From NCBI GenBank assembly GCA_964564105.1, contig CAZLZS010000002.1, forward strand, positions 1 through 64,000: a stretch of DNA of 64,000 nucleotides. The letters run 5' to 3'. Shown piece by piece: positions 25,324 to 34,709 of the stretch (its first letter is position 1; every line of letters starts with the position of its first letter). Below the pieces are notes generated by a model. That model did no database searches. It saw only the letters and a list, made by a program, of their open reading frames with translations, and was not told the DNA's origin. The stretch is from JACOZG01 sp964564105. Its GTDB lineage: Bacteria; Patescibacteriota; Minisyncoccia; Phycocordibacterales; JACOZG01. The position numbers were made by a program, and so were the translations under genes.

Positions 25324-26343
25324 TCATCTAAGTCTGCTGATCAATAACGGCAAACTGTGATTATTTACAATAGACTGACGGAAATTGCGTCCATATTCAT
25401 TCATCTGTTCAACCGGTAACCGCAGTATCGCCTTAATTTGTCCCGCCAGCTGAGCCGGCTCATCACTAGTGACTAAAAAAATAGACGGCAAAACCCCAGA
25501 GAGAGCGTTATTGGCCACTAAGACCAAGGTCCCGCAAGACATCGCTTCCAAGATAACCTTATCAAATGAACCACTCGCTGTTAGATTAATTAGTAATTGA
25601 TGACGATTGTAAAAATCAGCTGTCTGCCGGTGGCTTACCCCAGACCAGAAATTAATTTTACCCTTTCGCATTAACGGCTCAGCCAATTTCTTGATTGTCT
25701 GTTCATAATGATCATCACCATCAGCAAAATCACCGACCAGATCAAAAGTAAAACTGTGACCCTCGCGATCTAAAATTACTAAACTATTAATTAACAATTC
25801 GATTTTTTTGACTTTGGCCAAACGACCTAGGTAAAGAAAAGAGTTGGGAACCTTCCCGATCAGAGGATTAGGTTTGAATAAAGAAGTATCAATACCGACG
25901 GGCATAATCTCGGTTTTAGCAAACGGGGCGGTATAGGCGTCGCGGGAGGTGCAAAAAACGCGGTGAGCTAAAGCCACAGCCAGACGAGTGCCTAAATTAC
26001 CGTAACGATGATTGCGCCAGAGCCAAATTTTCTTGCCGGTTAACCGCCACCACCAGCCGGCCAACAAAACATATTCCTGATTCATATGAACCAAAACCCG
26101 CTGATAATTCCTCCGTTCCTGCCAAAGATACTTGGAAAAACGAAAAAGATATTTGGCGTGGGAACGTCCGGTTTCCTTACCTAAAGATCGAACTTTAACA
26201 TTTGACGGCAGATTAAATTTGCCTTGCTCTAAACAAATGACCAACACCGATTGATAGTCACTGGCCAGCGCCCGCAACCAGCCGATCATAAAACCTAAAG
26301 TATGGTCTTCCCGATCTACTTTTTGGGTAATGACTAAAAGCAT
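25324..26343 (-). CDS. Glycosyltransferase, GT4 family
   Basis: A 339-residue GT4 enzyme. The donor domain has SFLYLGRLAKVKKIELLINSL, NFWSGVSHRQTADFYNRHQLLINLT and SGSFDKVILEAMSCGTLVLVAN, where FDKVILEAM is the EX7E-type motif with only one clear glutamate. It lies between another GT4 and a GT-C-like membrane protein, with 13 bases or fewer between them. Acts in the cytoplasm on lipid-linked glycan. Substrate unknown. Confidence 0.85.
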   Translation of the reverse strand: MLLVITQKVDREDHTLGFMIGWLRALASDYQSVLVICLEQGKFNLPSNVKVRSLGKETGRSHAKYLFRFSKYLWQERRNYQRVLVHMNQEYVLLAGWWWRLTGKKIWLWRNHRYGNLGTRLAVALAHRVFCTSRDAYTAPFAKTEIMPVGIDTSLFKPNPLIGKVPNSFLYLGRLAKVKKIELLINSLVILDREGHSFTFDLVGDFADGDDHYEQTIKKLAEPLMRKGKINFWSGVSHRQTADFYNRHQLLINLTASGSFDKVILEAMSCGTLVLVANNALSGVLPSIFLVTSDEPAQLAGQIKAILRLPVEQMNEYGRNFRQSIVNNHSLPLLISRLR

Positions 26344-26346
26344 TAT

Positions 26347-28056
26347 TTAATTAACTTTATAGATCAGCAGATTGTCGCGCTCAAACACTTTAATCAAGAA
26401 AGTTAATTGTTCAATCGGCCAACGATCAACGGTTTTATCTTGAACAAAATAGTCAACGCGATATTTTCTAATTTGAATTAGAAAATCGCCTTGTTTGATC
26501 GGCCGCGCTCGGGCCAAAAATTCCTCAATTGCGGCCGGCGGATACTTAACATATTCCTCGAGCGGTAAACCGAAAAATTTCCTGACCTTATTTTTACTTT
26601 GATTATGGTCGTATAAAGTTTGGTAATGAGCGCCCCAAATGCTGAATTTGTTTTTCACGAGATAATCAGCATCCATCTGATCCCAAAAATTATTCAGAAC
26701 AAAGCGCTCCCAGATTTCCTCATTGGACATAAAATGAAGACCGGCGAGACCTTGAAAAAAAACATTGTTAGCGGTATAAATTGGGGTTAAGACACTGATC
26801 TCATTATTAGCAAAAACGACATCGTCTTTTAGAGTCTGGTTTCGCAACCAGTCAAAAACTGGGGCGTATCTCTGCTCGGCGATGTCGCGAGCCGTATAGT
26901 GCGGCCCGCCGTCCGCTGCTAAAGTCGCGATATATGCAGCCGGGCGATAAAAAACAAACAGGGTTAATAAAATTAGACTCAATTTGGACCAAGATGTTTT
27001 AAATTTATCTCTCTTCAACCAATTAGCCATGATATAGAGCGAGGTGAAAACAAAAATAAAAACGCTCAACTCCCAATAATGGCTGGAGAATTGAAGATTC
27101 TTGCCGGTAATCAAATGTTGATTGGTAACGATCATTGTCGCTAATGTGCCGCTCAAAAGAAATAAAGATTGACGGTTTAAAGAAATGATCTTTCTCCAAC
27201 AAGCCAAAAAATAAAGCAGAGTCGCTAGGCCGCCCCACATGATAATTTTTCTGCCGGAAGGAAAATGAGTGGTGATCAATCCAATCCGCGTCAGGGTTTC
27301 ATCATAATAGGCGAGAGACAAACTCTGCCACAGATTGATAAAATAAGGCCCGGCCGCCAACAAGGCGACAGCTAAAATGATGAGATATTTTTTAGCGGGC
27401 AAGGATTGTTTGAAAAGACAAGTAAGAAAAATATAAACGCCGAAGAATACGACATAATAAGTCCAATAATAGGGGTAGATGTAGAAGAGTAGACCGAGAT
27501 TTGAACCGACTAAAATTGCTTTCGCGGTCGTTGGCCGTTCAATAAATTTAAGCCACAGCCAAAACAACGACAACCAGAAGAGAAAGTTGAGTTGAGGACT
27601 CGGGGAACGATTAAAAGAATAGAGAAAGAGATTCAGATGGAGAAAAGCGGCGCCCAGAAAACTGACGAGAATGGACCGGGTCAAAAAATAAACGATGCCG
27701 TAAGTGAAAATTGTCCCTAACGCCGGTAACACGAAATCGTAGAAAAGATACCCTTGATGAATCTCAATCCCTAACAGCGCCAGTGGCTTGGCCAAAAGAT
27801 AATCGGGCAATCCGATCTGGACTGGCGGCTCAGTCTTATGCTCATAAAGGTAAGGGTTAGCAATGGCCGTGTGTCCATCAATTATCTCTTTTCCTCTGGC
27901 CAGATAATATAGTTCATCATTGTTGACGATTTTGTAGATACCCTGAAAATTAGGCACTCCGCGGATCGCCAAAATCTGCGGTCCGGCAGTCAAAGCGCCA
28001 ATGGCAACCGCTAAAATTACTACTCCGTAATGCCGTTTGAATATTTGTTTGATCAT
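26347..28056 (-). CDS. Polytopic membrane protein, probable GT-C glycosyltransferase
   Basis: A 569-residue protein with about ten to twelve membrane helices and a soluble C-terminal domain from about residue 400. The first outer loop holds VNNDELYYLARGKEIIDGH; an acidic pair at this place is the catalytic feature of GT39/GT83-type GT-C enzymes that use polyprenyl-phosphate sugars. The nearby dolichol-phosphate-mannose-synthase-like gene would supply such a donor. The overlap with the methyltransferase (ATGA) shows the operon continues. Specific family not assigned. Confidence 0.65.
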   Translation of the reverse strand: MIKQIFKRHYGVVILAVAIGALTAGPQILAIRGVPNFQGIYKIVNNDELYYLARGKEIIDGHTAIANPYLYEHKTEPPVQIGLPDYLLAKPLALLGIEIHQGYLFYDFVLPALGTIFTYGIVYFLTRSILVSFLGAAFLHLNLFLYSFNRSPSPQLNFLFWLSLFWLWLKFIERPTTAKAILVGSNLGLLFYIYPYYWTYYVVFFGVYIFLTCLFKQSLPAKKYLIILAVALLAAGPYFINLWQSLSLAYYDETLTRIGLITTHFPSGRKIIMWGGLATLLYFLACWRKIISLNRQSLFLLSGTLATMIVTNQHLITGKNLQFSSHYWELSVFIFVFTSLYIMANWLKRDKFKTSWSKLSLILLTLFVFYRPAAYIATLAADGGPHYTARDIAEQRYAPVFDWLRNQTLKDDVVFANNEISVLTPIYTANNVFFQGLAGLHFMSNEEIWERFVLNNFWDQMDADYLVKNKFSIWGAHYQTLYDHNQSKNKVRKFFGLPLEEYVKYPPAAIEEFLARARPIKQGDFLIQIRKYRVDYFVQDKTVDRWPIEQLTFLIKVFERDNLLIYKVN

Positions 28057-28943
28057 TTTTTTTGCGCTAACACAAAGATGTTGTCCCGAAAATTAAAGGG
28101 GATGGCCACCTTCCGCCACCAACCGCTATTAAAATAACGCGATAACCTATCCCAGATTTTAAAACCTTGCCAATCATGACCAACCTTGAACAGATACGCC
28201 AGCGAGAATTTTTTACCAATGCGGCCCCATTGACAAATACGAAAACCGTTGGCCTCGAGCAAATAGCTTAGACTCTTTTTAGAATAATAATAAAGGTGCT
28301 CCGGCGGAATCATCAGGTGCCAATGCTTCCCGATCAAGCGCGCCCAAAAACTTTTTATATCTATGGTGTTGATAGCTAAATATCCTTTCGATTTCAACAA
28401 TCGATTAATGCTCTTAATGTAAGCGAGGGGATCCTCAACATGTTCTAACACATCCCACATAGTCACCAGATTGCAGTTATGTTTAATTTCCAGTAGTGGC
28501 AAACGACCAATAAAGATCCGGTGACCACGGCGCCGCGCTTCAGTCGCCGCATAATCAGAAATTTCTACTCCGGCTGTTTGCCACCCTCGGGCTTTAGCCA
28601 GATCTAAAAAATAACCGGTGGCGGCGCCGACATCAAAAATGTCTCGGCCGTCAGTGAGCTTTTCAAACTTTGACAGATAATTAACAAATACTGACCGCAT
28701 CGGTTCTTTATCTTGATCATAATCAATGTAGCCAAAAGGGTGCCTGCTCGCTCGGCCATTTGAGGGGATTTTTTTAAAATAATCTCGTTGGTAGATCTCG
28801 GTCAAAGACGCCGGCCGGGGATAAACAAAAATTAAATCACAGTGATCGCAACGATCGAGTTCAAAACCATTCTTTTGAACATGGAAGCTGATTCCGAATG
28901 ATCCGCAAATGGGACAAATTACTTTTTCCATAATCTTTGCCAA
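28053..28943 (-). CDS. Class I SAM-dependent methyltransferase with N-terminal zinc motif
   Basis: A 296-residue protein. The first 30 residues carry CPICGSFG and CDHCDLIF, a Cys4 zinc ribbon. The methyltransferase core follows with the SAM motif IFDVGAATGYFLDLAKARG near residue 99, the acidic GVEIS, and motif IV-like VTMWDVLEHVEDP. This is the Methyltransf_23/HypE-like group common in polysaccharide clusters, where it methylates a sugar or caps a chain. It overlaps the GT2 gene by 25 bases. Confidence 0.85.
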   Translation of the reverse strand: MAKIMEKVICPICGSFGISFHVQKNGFELDRCDHCDLIFVYPRPASLTEIYQRDYFKKIPSNGRASRHPFGYIDYDQDKEPMRSVFVNYLSKFEKLTDGRDIFDVGAATGYFLDLAKARGWQTAGVEISDYAATEARRRGHRIFIGRLPLLEIKHNCNLVTMWDVLEHVEDPLAYIKSINRLLKSKGYLAINTIDIKSFWARLIGKHWHLMIPPEHLYYYSKKSLSYLLEANGFRICQWGRIGKKFSLAYLFKVGHDWQGFKIWDRLSRYFNSGWWRKVAIPFNFRDNIFVLAQKK

Positions 28944-29632
28944 AAGATTTTCAACGGAGTTTTCAAACCTTCACTGATTATTTGATTAGAAAGCTTGGAC
29001 TCTCCCTCGCGGCGGTTTTTAAAAATAATTGGCACCTCGGTAATGCGCAGGTTGAGCTTCGACACTTGGTATTTAAATTCAATCTGGTAAGCATAACCAG
29101 CCGAGCCAATTTTAGAAAAATCAATCCGGTCAATCACTTCCCGTCTGACACAGATAAAACCAGCGGTCAAATCATGAATCGGCAGACCGGTTAGAAGACG
29201 AGAATAAATGTTCCCCGCTCGACTCAAAAATTGACGCCACCACTCCCAATTCTCAACCCCGCCGCCGGGAAGGTAACGAGAGCCGATCACTAAATCATAA
29301 TCCTCAATTCGGGCCAATAGATCCTTGAGATACTTGACTTGATGGGAACCGTCAGCGTCCATCGTGATGATCGCCCGAATATCTGATTGGCCGCGCACTG
29401 ACGCGTAAGCCGCCTTATAGGCCTCGCCTAAACCATTCTTAATCGACCGGCTAAGCAAATGGAGATTGGGATATATCTTTTGAAGTTTAACTGCCTGAGC
29501 GGCCGTACCATCTGGCGATTGATCGTCAATGACTAAAATATGGATACTGGGAAGGGCGGAAAAAATCTCCGGCACCAAAAAACTTATATTGTTCTTCTCG
29601 TTATAAGTTGGAATGAGAATTAGATCGCGCAT
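28919..29632 (-). CDS. Polyprenyl-phosphate sugar synthase, DPM1-like GT2
   Basis: A 237-residue GT-A enzyme of the dolichol-phosphate mannose synthase type, without the C-terminal membrane helices of GtrB. It starts LILIPTYNEKNNISFLV, has IDDQSPDGT, the DxD-type ITMDADGSH and VIGSRYLPGGG, then HDLTAGFICVRREV. It transfers a sugar from a nucleotide donor to polyprenyl phosphate. It is paired with the GtrA-like flippase candidate, overlapping it by 13 bases, and can feed the GT-C-like protein downstream. Confidence 0.88.
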   Translation of the reverse strand: MRDLILIPTYNEKNNISFLVPEIFSALPSIHILVIDDQSPDGTAAQAVKLQKIYPNLHLLSRSIKNGLGEAYKAAYASVRGQSDIRAIITMDADGSHQVKYLKDLLARIEDYDLVIGSRYLPGGGVENWEWWRQFLSRAGNIYSRLLTGLPIHDLTAGFICVRREVIDRIDFSKIGSAGYAYQIEFKYQVSKLNLRITEVPIIFKNRREGESKLSNQIISEGLKTPLKIFWQRLWKK

Positions 29633-30006
29633 ACAAAAATAAAACGCCGATACACAAAAAAACTGCCGATCGCTAATAAACCACCGGCGACAACCTGTCC
29701 GGCCAGATATGGTAACTGGATAAAATCAACCAGCGTATAGAGTATCAGGGTGTTTAATCCCAGGTTAGTGATAATTACTAAAACATAAAGAAAAAATTGG
29801 CGGTGAGTCCGCCCGGGCGCCCGGTCACGAAAAGTCCAGAATTTTTGTAGAGTAAAACTGACAAGCAACGCTACGGCAAAAGCCACTATTGATGAGTGTA
29901 AATACCACCAGGAGAACCATTCGGTTAAAGTGTATAAGGTGGCCAAATTAACTAGAGCGGCGGTGCCGCCGGAAACTATATACCTTAGAACTTTCAGATA
30001 ATCCAT
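29620..30006 (-). CDS. GtrA-like membrane protein
   Basis: A 128-residue protein with four membrane helices. It starts VLRYIVSGGTAALVNLATLYTLTEWF and ends GGLLAIGSFFVYRRFIFV, both typical of GtrA. GtrA proteins are thought to flip polyprenyl-phosphate sugars across the membrane. The adjacent DPM1-like synthase gene supports this. Overlaps both neighbours by about 13 bases. Confidence 0.87.
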   Translation of the reverse strand: MDYLKVLRYIVSGGTAALVNLATLYTLTEWFSWWYLHSSIVAFAVALLVSFTLQKFWTFRDRAPGRTHRQFFLYVLVIITNLGLNTLILYTLVDFIQLPYLAGQVVAGGLLAIGSFFVYRRFIFVCAI

Positions 30007-31055
30007 GAACTAGAATAGACTTTTAAGTATAACTGTTTATCATGAGTGGCACAATTTTTGAGCGACGTTTTTTTAGAAGTGAGTAAAGTTTTTTCGATCA
30101 GATCGACCAAGTTAGCGTCAGTGACGACGGTGGCCCCAACCTCGCGGGCGACGCCGACATCCGTGGAAACAACCGGGCAACCGCAGGCCAAAGCTTCAAC
30201 TATCGTCCGGCCATAACCTTCATAAAACGAAGTGACCAAAAACAGATCGGCGGTTTTGTAATATGATGCCAGATCATCGGTCCAAGATTCAAAAATTATA
30301 TTAGCTTTTAGCTCATAGCTTTTAGCTTTTAGCTTTTTTTCTTCCGGTCCGGAACCGATGATCACTAAACCAGTTCGCGGTCTGTTTTTGATAACTTCGC
30401 GCATGGCCCCAATCGCCAAACCGATATTTTTTTCATGAGTCAGTCGGGAAGCCATAAGGATTCTCTTATCAAATTGCGGATATTTTCTGTGAAGATCAAC
30501 TTTGATTGGCGCGCTCTTAATTTTCTCGACATCGACAAAAACCGGCAGGATGGTAATTTTAGAAGCGGGAAGTTGAAGATGAGAGGTTAGAAAATTTTTG
30601 ATTCTCGCACTGACAACTCGGATACCATCGGTGCGCGGCAACAAAAAATTCGCTAAGAGATAACGAATTTTATTCCTGACTGACTCTTGCCAAAAATACG
30701 GGCTGCCGAGGTCGGTATGAATTTGCAGTTGCCACTTCGCGTTCAAATGGCGACTGACCAACCACGCCGCCAAACCGCACTCGAACGGATCTTGACCACT
30801 CACAATCTCAACCCCATGCCTAAAACGACGGCCCAGCCTCACTGCGTCCCAGAGATAAAATAAACGGCTCAGAGAATTGGTCGGGTAAATCCAAACATTA
30901 CTAGCGATCTTTTCAATCTTGAAGCATTGGGGCCTTCTGGTAAAGACGATGATGTGCATTTCGGCCAGCACCGAGGCCAAAACCGCCATTCGCTGCCGCA
31001 CTTCGCTACCGGCGACAAACAATTGTCGATCAGAGCCGATGGTAAGAATTTTCAT
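29994..31055 (-). CDS. Glycosyltransferase, GT4 family
   Basis: A 353-residue GT4 enzyme. RILMASRLTHEKNIGLAIGAM begins the donor domain, GLVIIGSGPEE follows, and SFYEGYGRTIVEALACGCPVVSTDVG is the EX7E motif with both glutamates. A lysine-rich stretch, KKLKAKSYELKAN, is inserted between GSGPEE and the next strand and is encoded by a repetitive AGCTTTTAGC sequence (30301-30340). The C-terminal end is shorter than usual. Acts on surface glycan precursors; sugar unknown. Confidence 0.87.
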   Translation of the reverse strand: MKILTIGSDRQLFVAGSEVRQRMAVLASVLAEMHIIVFTRRPQCFKIEKIASNVWIYPTNSLSRLFYLWDAVRLGRRFRHGVEIVSGQDPFECGLAAWLVSRHLNAKWQLQIHTDLGSPYFWQESVRNKIRYLLANFLLPRTDGIRVVSARIKNFLTSHLQLPASKITILPVFVDVEKIKSAPIKVDLHRKYPQFDKRILMASRLTHEKNIGLAIGAMREVIKNRPRTGLVIIGSGPEEKKLKAKSYELKANIIFESWTDDLASYYKTADLFLVTSFYEGYGRTIVEALACGCPVVSTDVGVAREVGATVVTDANLVDLIEKTLLTSKKTSLKNCATHDKQLYLKVYSSSWII

Positions 31056-32035
31056 ATTTCCTCGCTGAGCGCCAGAAACTCTCCGGCGATCTCTAACCAG
31101 GTATGGCTAAAAGCAAATTGTTCAATTTTCTCTTTGGTTGTTTGATAATTTTTTTCATCGGCCAGCCAGATAATTTTATTTTCGATCTCCTTAACATTCA
31201 AGGTGTCAACGAATAGAGCGACTTTTTCTAAACGACCGACGAGGCCAGTTTCCTTAGTCAAAATAAAAGGTTTGTTGTATTGCACCGCTTGTAAAACTAT
31301 ATTGGGGCTTATGTCTGAAAGAGACGGTACGATTAGAGCGTAACAATTTTTTATCTTTTCGGCCAATACTTGGGGTGACCATTGGCCGATTTCAAATTGA
31401 GCATCAATTTCTTTAAGTTTCTCGACATTTTTCAATTTTAAACGACGGCCGGCACAAAGAAAATTTTTTGTTTTTGGTTGGTTAGATAGTAACTTCGGTC
31501 CATAATAATTCTCGATAATCGCGATTCGCTCCAAAACAAGCCCGTACGGATTGCGCCAAATGTCTCTTTGCCAATCAGTGCTGAAAACCAATTTATAACA
31601 ATGTCTCACGGTCCAACGAGTGAATTTGAAAATTAGTTTTTCCTTCCAATTCAATCTGTTCGATCTCGTACGATAGAAATCACGCAACAAGGCCAAATCA
31701 GCGGTTCGCTCCACATAACCCTCCCACAAAAAATCGCCGCCGATACGGATGATGATTTTTTTACCCAACAATCGGCCGGCGACGACTGCCGGCAAACCAA
31801 CACTAAAAGTATCCAGCGCTAGACACCAGTCGCACCGGCGCATTGCTGATAGGAGTTTTAAAAAATAAAGTAGATGGCGCCAGCCGCTTGGCCAGTACCT
31901 AATATCTGTAAACTTGGTCACCGCCACCTCGTGGCCGAGTTTTTGAAACTCTCGCTCCAAATTATATGCATACTCGGCCGGGCCGCCAATATCCGGCGGA
32001 TAAAGCGGTGTAGCGATAACAATTTTCATATCCAC
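31052..32035 (-). CDS. Glycosyltransferase, GT4-like
   Basis: A 327-residue GT-B enzyme. The acceptor domain begins IVIATPLYPPDIGGPAEYAYNLEREF, the usual GT4 opening. The donor domain is shortened: KNFLCAGRRLKLKNVEKLKEID, then LIVPSLSDISPNIVLQAVQYNKPFILT, where the first glutamate of the motif is replaced (SPNIVLQAV). It may therefore be slow, altered in mechanism or specific for an unusual donor. Overlaps the next gene by four bases. A start two codons later is equally possible. Confidence 0.78.
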   Translation of the reverse strand: MDMKIVIATPLYPPDIGGPAEYAYNLEREFQKLGHEVAVTKFTDIRYWPSGWRHLLYFLKLLSAMRRCDWCLALDTFSVGLPAVVAGRLLGKKIIIRIGGDFLWEGYVERTADLALLRDFYRTRSNRLNWKEKLIFKFTRWTVRHCYKLVFSTDWQRDIWRNPYGLVLERIAIIENYYGPKLLSNQPKTKNFLCAGRRLKLKNVEKLKEIDAQFEIGQWSPQVLAEKIKNCYALIVPSLSDISPNIVLQAVQYNKPFILTKETGLVGRLEKVALFVDTLNVKEIENKIIWLADEKNYQTTKEKIEQFAFSHTWLEIAGEFLALSEEI

Positions 32036-32039
32036 TAAT

Positions 32040-33113
32040 CTAACTCTTTCGAACTAAATTAGCAATGATTTGAGCCATTTTTTGATCAATCAGAGACCAA
32101 TTGTAATTACGGGAGATTAGATTCTTGGCCTGGATAACCACTTTTTGGACCAGAGCCTGATTGGATTCATCTAAAATAAAATTGACTTTCTCCGCAATAC
32201 TTTTCGGATTATCCACTTCGCAAAACCAGCCGGTCTCCGCTTCTGTCAAAAAATCAGGGATCCCCCCAACCGGCGTGCCGACCACCGGCACGCCGGCGGC
32301 CATGGCTTCCAAAAATGAATTGCCGAGCCCCTCCGAGCGTGCCGGCCGGACAAAAACATCGGCTCGAGCCAGATATCCAAACACCTCATTCGGCGACACC
32401 TGACCCAGAAACTCCACTCGTCTGTCAAGGCAACGCCTTGACACAAGTTGCTTCAGTGAAATTTCTTCTGGACCAGTACCTAAAATTCGCAACTGCATGT
32501 TGTTCGGTAAAAACCGCATCGCCTCAATCAAAATATCAACACCATTTTTTCTTACCAACCGCGAGGTGGTAATTATGACTTTAGACTTTTGACTTCCACT
32601 TTTGGCTTTTGAACTTTGACTTTTGAACTTATCCAAATCCACCCCGTTCGGTATCACAGAAATCGGACACGGCGCGCCCATCTGCCTCGCCCAGCGCGCG
32701 AGGTGCTGCGAGATCGCCGTGATCTCGTCGGCGCGCCGGAACACATTAAATAAACGCGGAGCGAGCAAACGCAGACGATACGGCAAACTTTTAAGATCAT
32801 CGCCTTCTTGCAAGGTCAGCAAGAACGGCACTGACGGAAAGTGTAGTTTGAACAGCGCTGCGGCCATCCCGGCTTGATTGGCCATAACCGCCCAGACCAA
32901 ATCGTAATTTCTCACTCGGTGCTGGCGGACCGCACGACGATAAGCCCAGAAAGGATAGAGATACTTTGACCAAAAACTTTTGATGTCGGCATTGATTACC
33001 TCAAATTCAAATTTACCCGCGAGACGGTCAATAATTTCTCTCACCGCCACCTCGGCGCCGCCAACAAACGGCCAGTCCGCCAAAGAAAAAATCAGTATTC
33101 TCGGCCGATGCAT
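32040..33113 (-). CDS. Glycosyltransferase, GT4 family
   Basis: A 357-residue GT4 enzyme. Domain two has IITTSRLVRKNGVDILIEAM, LRILGTGPEE, VEFLGQVSPNEVFGYLARADVFVRPA and SEGLGNSFLEAMAAGVPVVGTPVGGIPDFL. The acidic EX7E motif is intact. An insert FKSQSSKAKSGSQKSKV between NGVDLDK and the first donor strand is coded by a low-complexity repeat (32583-32630). It is the first gene of the block, sharing one base with the ATPase gene upstream. Confidence 0.9.
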   Translation of the reverse strand: MHRPRILIFSLADWPFVGGAEVAVREIIDRLAGKFEFEVINADIKSFWSKYLYPFWAYRRAVRQHRVRNYDLVWAVMANQAGMAAALFKLHFPSVPFLLTLQEGDDLKSLPYRLRLLAPRLFNVFRRADEITAISQHLARWARQMGAPCPISVIPNGVDLDKFKSQSSKAKSGSQKSKVIITTSRLVRKNGVDILIEAMRFLPNNMQLRILGTGPEEISLKQLVSRRCLDRRVEFLGQVSPNEVFGYLARADVFVRPARSEGLGNSFLEAMAAGVPVVGTPVGGIPDFLTEAETGWFCEVDNPKSIAEKVNFILDESNQALVQKVVIQAKNLISRNYNWSLIDQKMAQIIANLVRKS

Positions 33114-34654
33114 CAGTCTACTTTTAATAACTTCTCCAGCTCTTCCCGCGGTACCTCGTTTTTTGGCGGCTCGAGCGGCGGCGGTTTTTTCTCCATGATC
33201 GCTTTTAACGACTGGCGTAATTCTTCTTTAGTCCTTTCTTTCTCGGTGGCGCTCAAGGTCTTCTTTTCCAGCGGCGGCCGGTTTTTTAACGCCCCCAGAG
33301 AAACACTCGTCTTTTGAACAACCGGCGGGGCGCTGATCGGTGGACGTTGGTTGACGGCGTGCCAGGCGACAATTTCGGTTTCCACCGCGCCGCGCGGCCG
33401 GGCATAGGTTTGACGAGAATATTCAATGACTTTAGCCTTCGACGAATCCTGCAGAAGCGGCACCGGCGGCAGAGTGACGGCCGAGAACGGCGGCGAACCG
33501 ACGCCGTCAATCATCAGCGTCAGGTAGATCTGGGCGAAGCCGAGATTGACTAAATCCTCTTTGGTAAAAGTCGGGAAGAAAATTTTCTCCAGCACTTCGG
33601 CGTCAAAGGGTCCGACGCGGAAGGCCACGACCGTGCCGACATTGCCAAAGACCGCCGCCCGCACCTCCTCGGCCATCTGCTCAATGTACTGATGCGCCAG
33701 AGTCAGCGACAACTTGTACTTCCGCGCTTCGGACAAAATGTTGGCGAACGACTCGTTGGCAAAAGACTGGAATTCGTCCACAAAGAGGTAGAACGGCGGC
33801 AGAGTCCGGAGTTCCGGCCCAGACAGATTAGCCCGCGACATCGCCGTTAGATACAGTTTGGTGATGAGCATGGAACCGAGCAGGTTGGCATTCCCCTCGC
33901 CCATCCGGCCCTTGGACAAGTTGACAATCAAAATTTTTTTCTGATCCATAATATCGCGGCAATCAAACGAAGATTTCGGCTGGCCGATGATATTGCGGAT
34001 CAAAGGATTGGAAGTGAATTGGCCGACCTTATTTTGAATCGCCGGTGTGGCTTCGGCGGCGAACCGTTCGGTATACTTGGCGAACTCGTCCAGCCAAAAC
34101 GATTTGACCGAGGGATCGGCGACATTATCCACTACTTTTTTCCGGTACTCCTTATCGCTAAGCATCCGGTTGATGCCGAGAATGGTCGAGCCCGGGTACT
34201 CGAGCAAGGCCAGCAGAGTGTTATTCAAAATGTATTCCATCCGGGCTGACCAGGCATCCACCCAGATCTTCTTGAAAGCGCTCATCAAACCATTCGCCAC
34301 CAGATGCCGCTGGTCCTTACCGACATCTTCCATCACATTGAAAGAAATCGGGTAATCCAGATCAAACGGCGCAAAATAGATAACATCTTTAATCCGTGCC
34401 GGCGGCACATAGTCCAAAAGTTTTTCCGCTGTTTCGCCGTGCGGGTCAACAAAAGCCAGACCGCGTCCCGACTGAATGTCTTGGATAGCCATGTTCTCCA
34501 GCAAGGTAGACTTACCCATGCCGGTTTTACCAATCACATAGAAGTGCCGCGACCGATCGTTATTTTTGATGCCGAAACGGGTTTTTTGACCGCGAAAGTC
34601 AGTCTCGGCAAAATAAGCCACTGCCGATTTTATTTCTTCTGACATCTCCGACAT
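33113..34654 (-). CDS. VirD4/TraG-like DUF87 ATPase (type IV secretion/conjugation-like)
   Basis: A 513-residue P-loop ATPase. Walker A is VIGKTGMGKSTLLEN near residue 42, Walker B is FYLFVDEFQSFAN, and between them are FNVMEDVGKDQRHL and LIVNLSKGRMGEGNANLLGSML. These are hallmarks of the type IV secretory system conjugative DNA transfer/DUF87 family common in these bacteria. No other secretion gene lies here. The proline-rich C-terminus (about 420-513) is probably disordered. The ATG at 34654 is chosen because TATAAT lies 10 bases upstream, implying a leaderless message. Confidence 0.82.
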   Translation of the reverse strand: MSEMSEEIKSAVAYFAETDFRGQKTRFGIKNNDRSRHFYVIGKTGMGKSTLLENMAIQDIQSGRGLAFVDPHGETAEKLLDYVPPARIKDVIYFAPFDLDYPISFNVMEDVGKDQRHLVANGLMSAFKKIWVDAWSARMEYILNNTLLALLEYPGSTILGINRMLSDKEYRKKVVDNVADPSVKSFWLDEFAKYTERFAAEATPAIQNKVGQFTSNPLIRNIIGQPKSSFDCRDIMDQKKILIVNLSKGRMGEGNANLLGSMLITKLYLTAMSRANLSGPELRTLPPFYLFVDEFQSFANESFANILSEARKYKLSLTLAHQYIEQMAEEVRAAVFGNVGTVVAFRVGPFDAEVLEKIFFPTFTKEDLVNLGFAQIYLTLMIDGVGSPPFSAVTLPPVPLLQDSSKAKVIEYSRQTYARPRGAVETEIVAWHAVNQRPPISAPPVVQKTSVSLGALKNRPPLEKKTLSATEKERTKEELRQSLKAIMEKKPPPLEPPKNEVPREELEKLLKVD

Positions 34655-34663
34655 AATGTCCCC

Positions 34664-34669
34664 ATTATA
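34664..34669 (-). promoter_or_regulatory. TATAAT box, probable leaderless promoter for the ATPase
   Basis: A perfect TATAAT on the minus strand ends ten bases from the ATG at 34654, which places the transcription start on or next to the start codon. No good -35 box is visible. Confidence 0.6.
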
Positions 34670-34679
34670 CCCCTCTTTC

Positions 34680-34709
34680 TTGACTGACGCCACCCCAATA
34701 TGCTAGCTT
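34680..34709 (+). promoter_or_regulatory. Candidate promoter for the CRISPR leader transcript
   Basis: TTGACT and an extended -10 (TGC then TAGCTT) with 18-base spacing point rightwards into the structured leader and the repeat array. The same TTGAC...TATGCTA arrangement is found at 24009, 59871-59899 (minus) and 63240. Confidence 0.45.
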
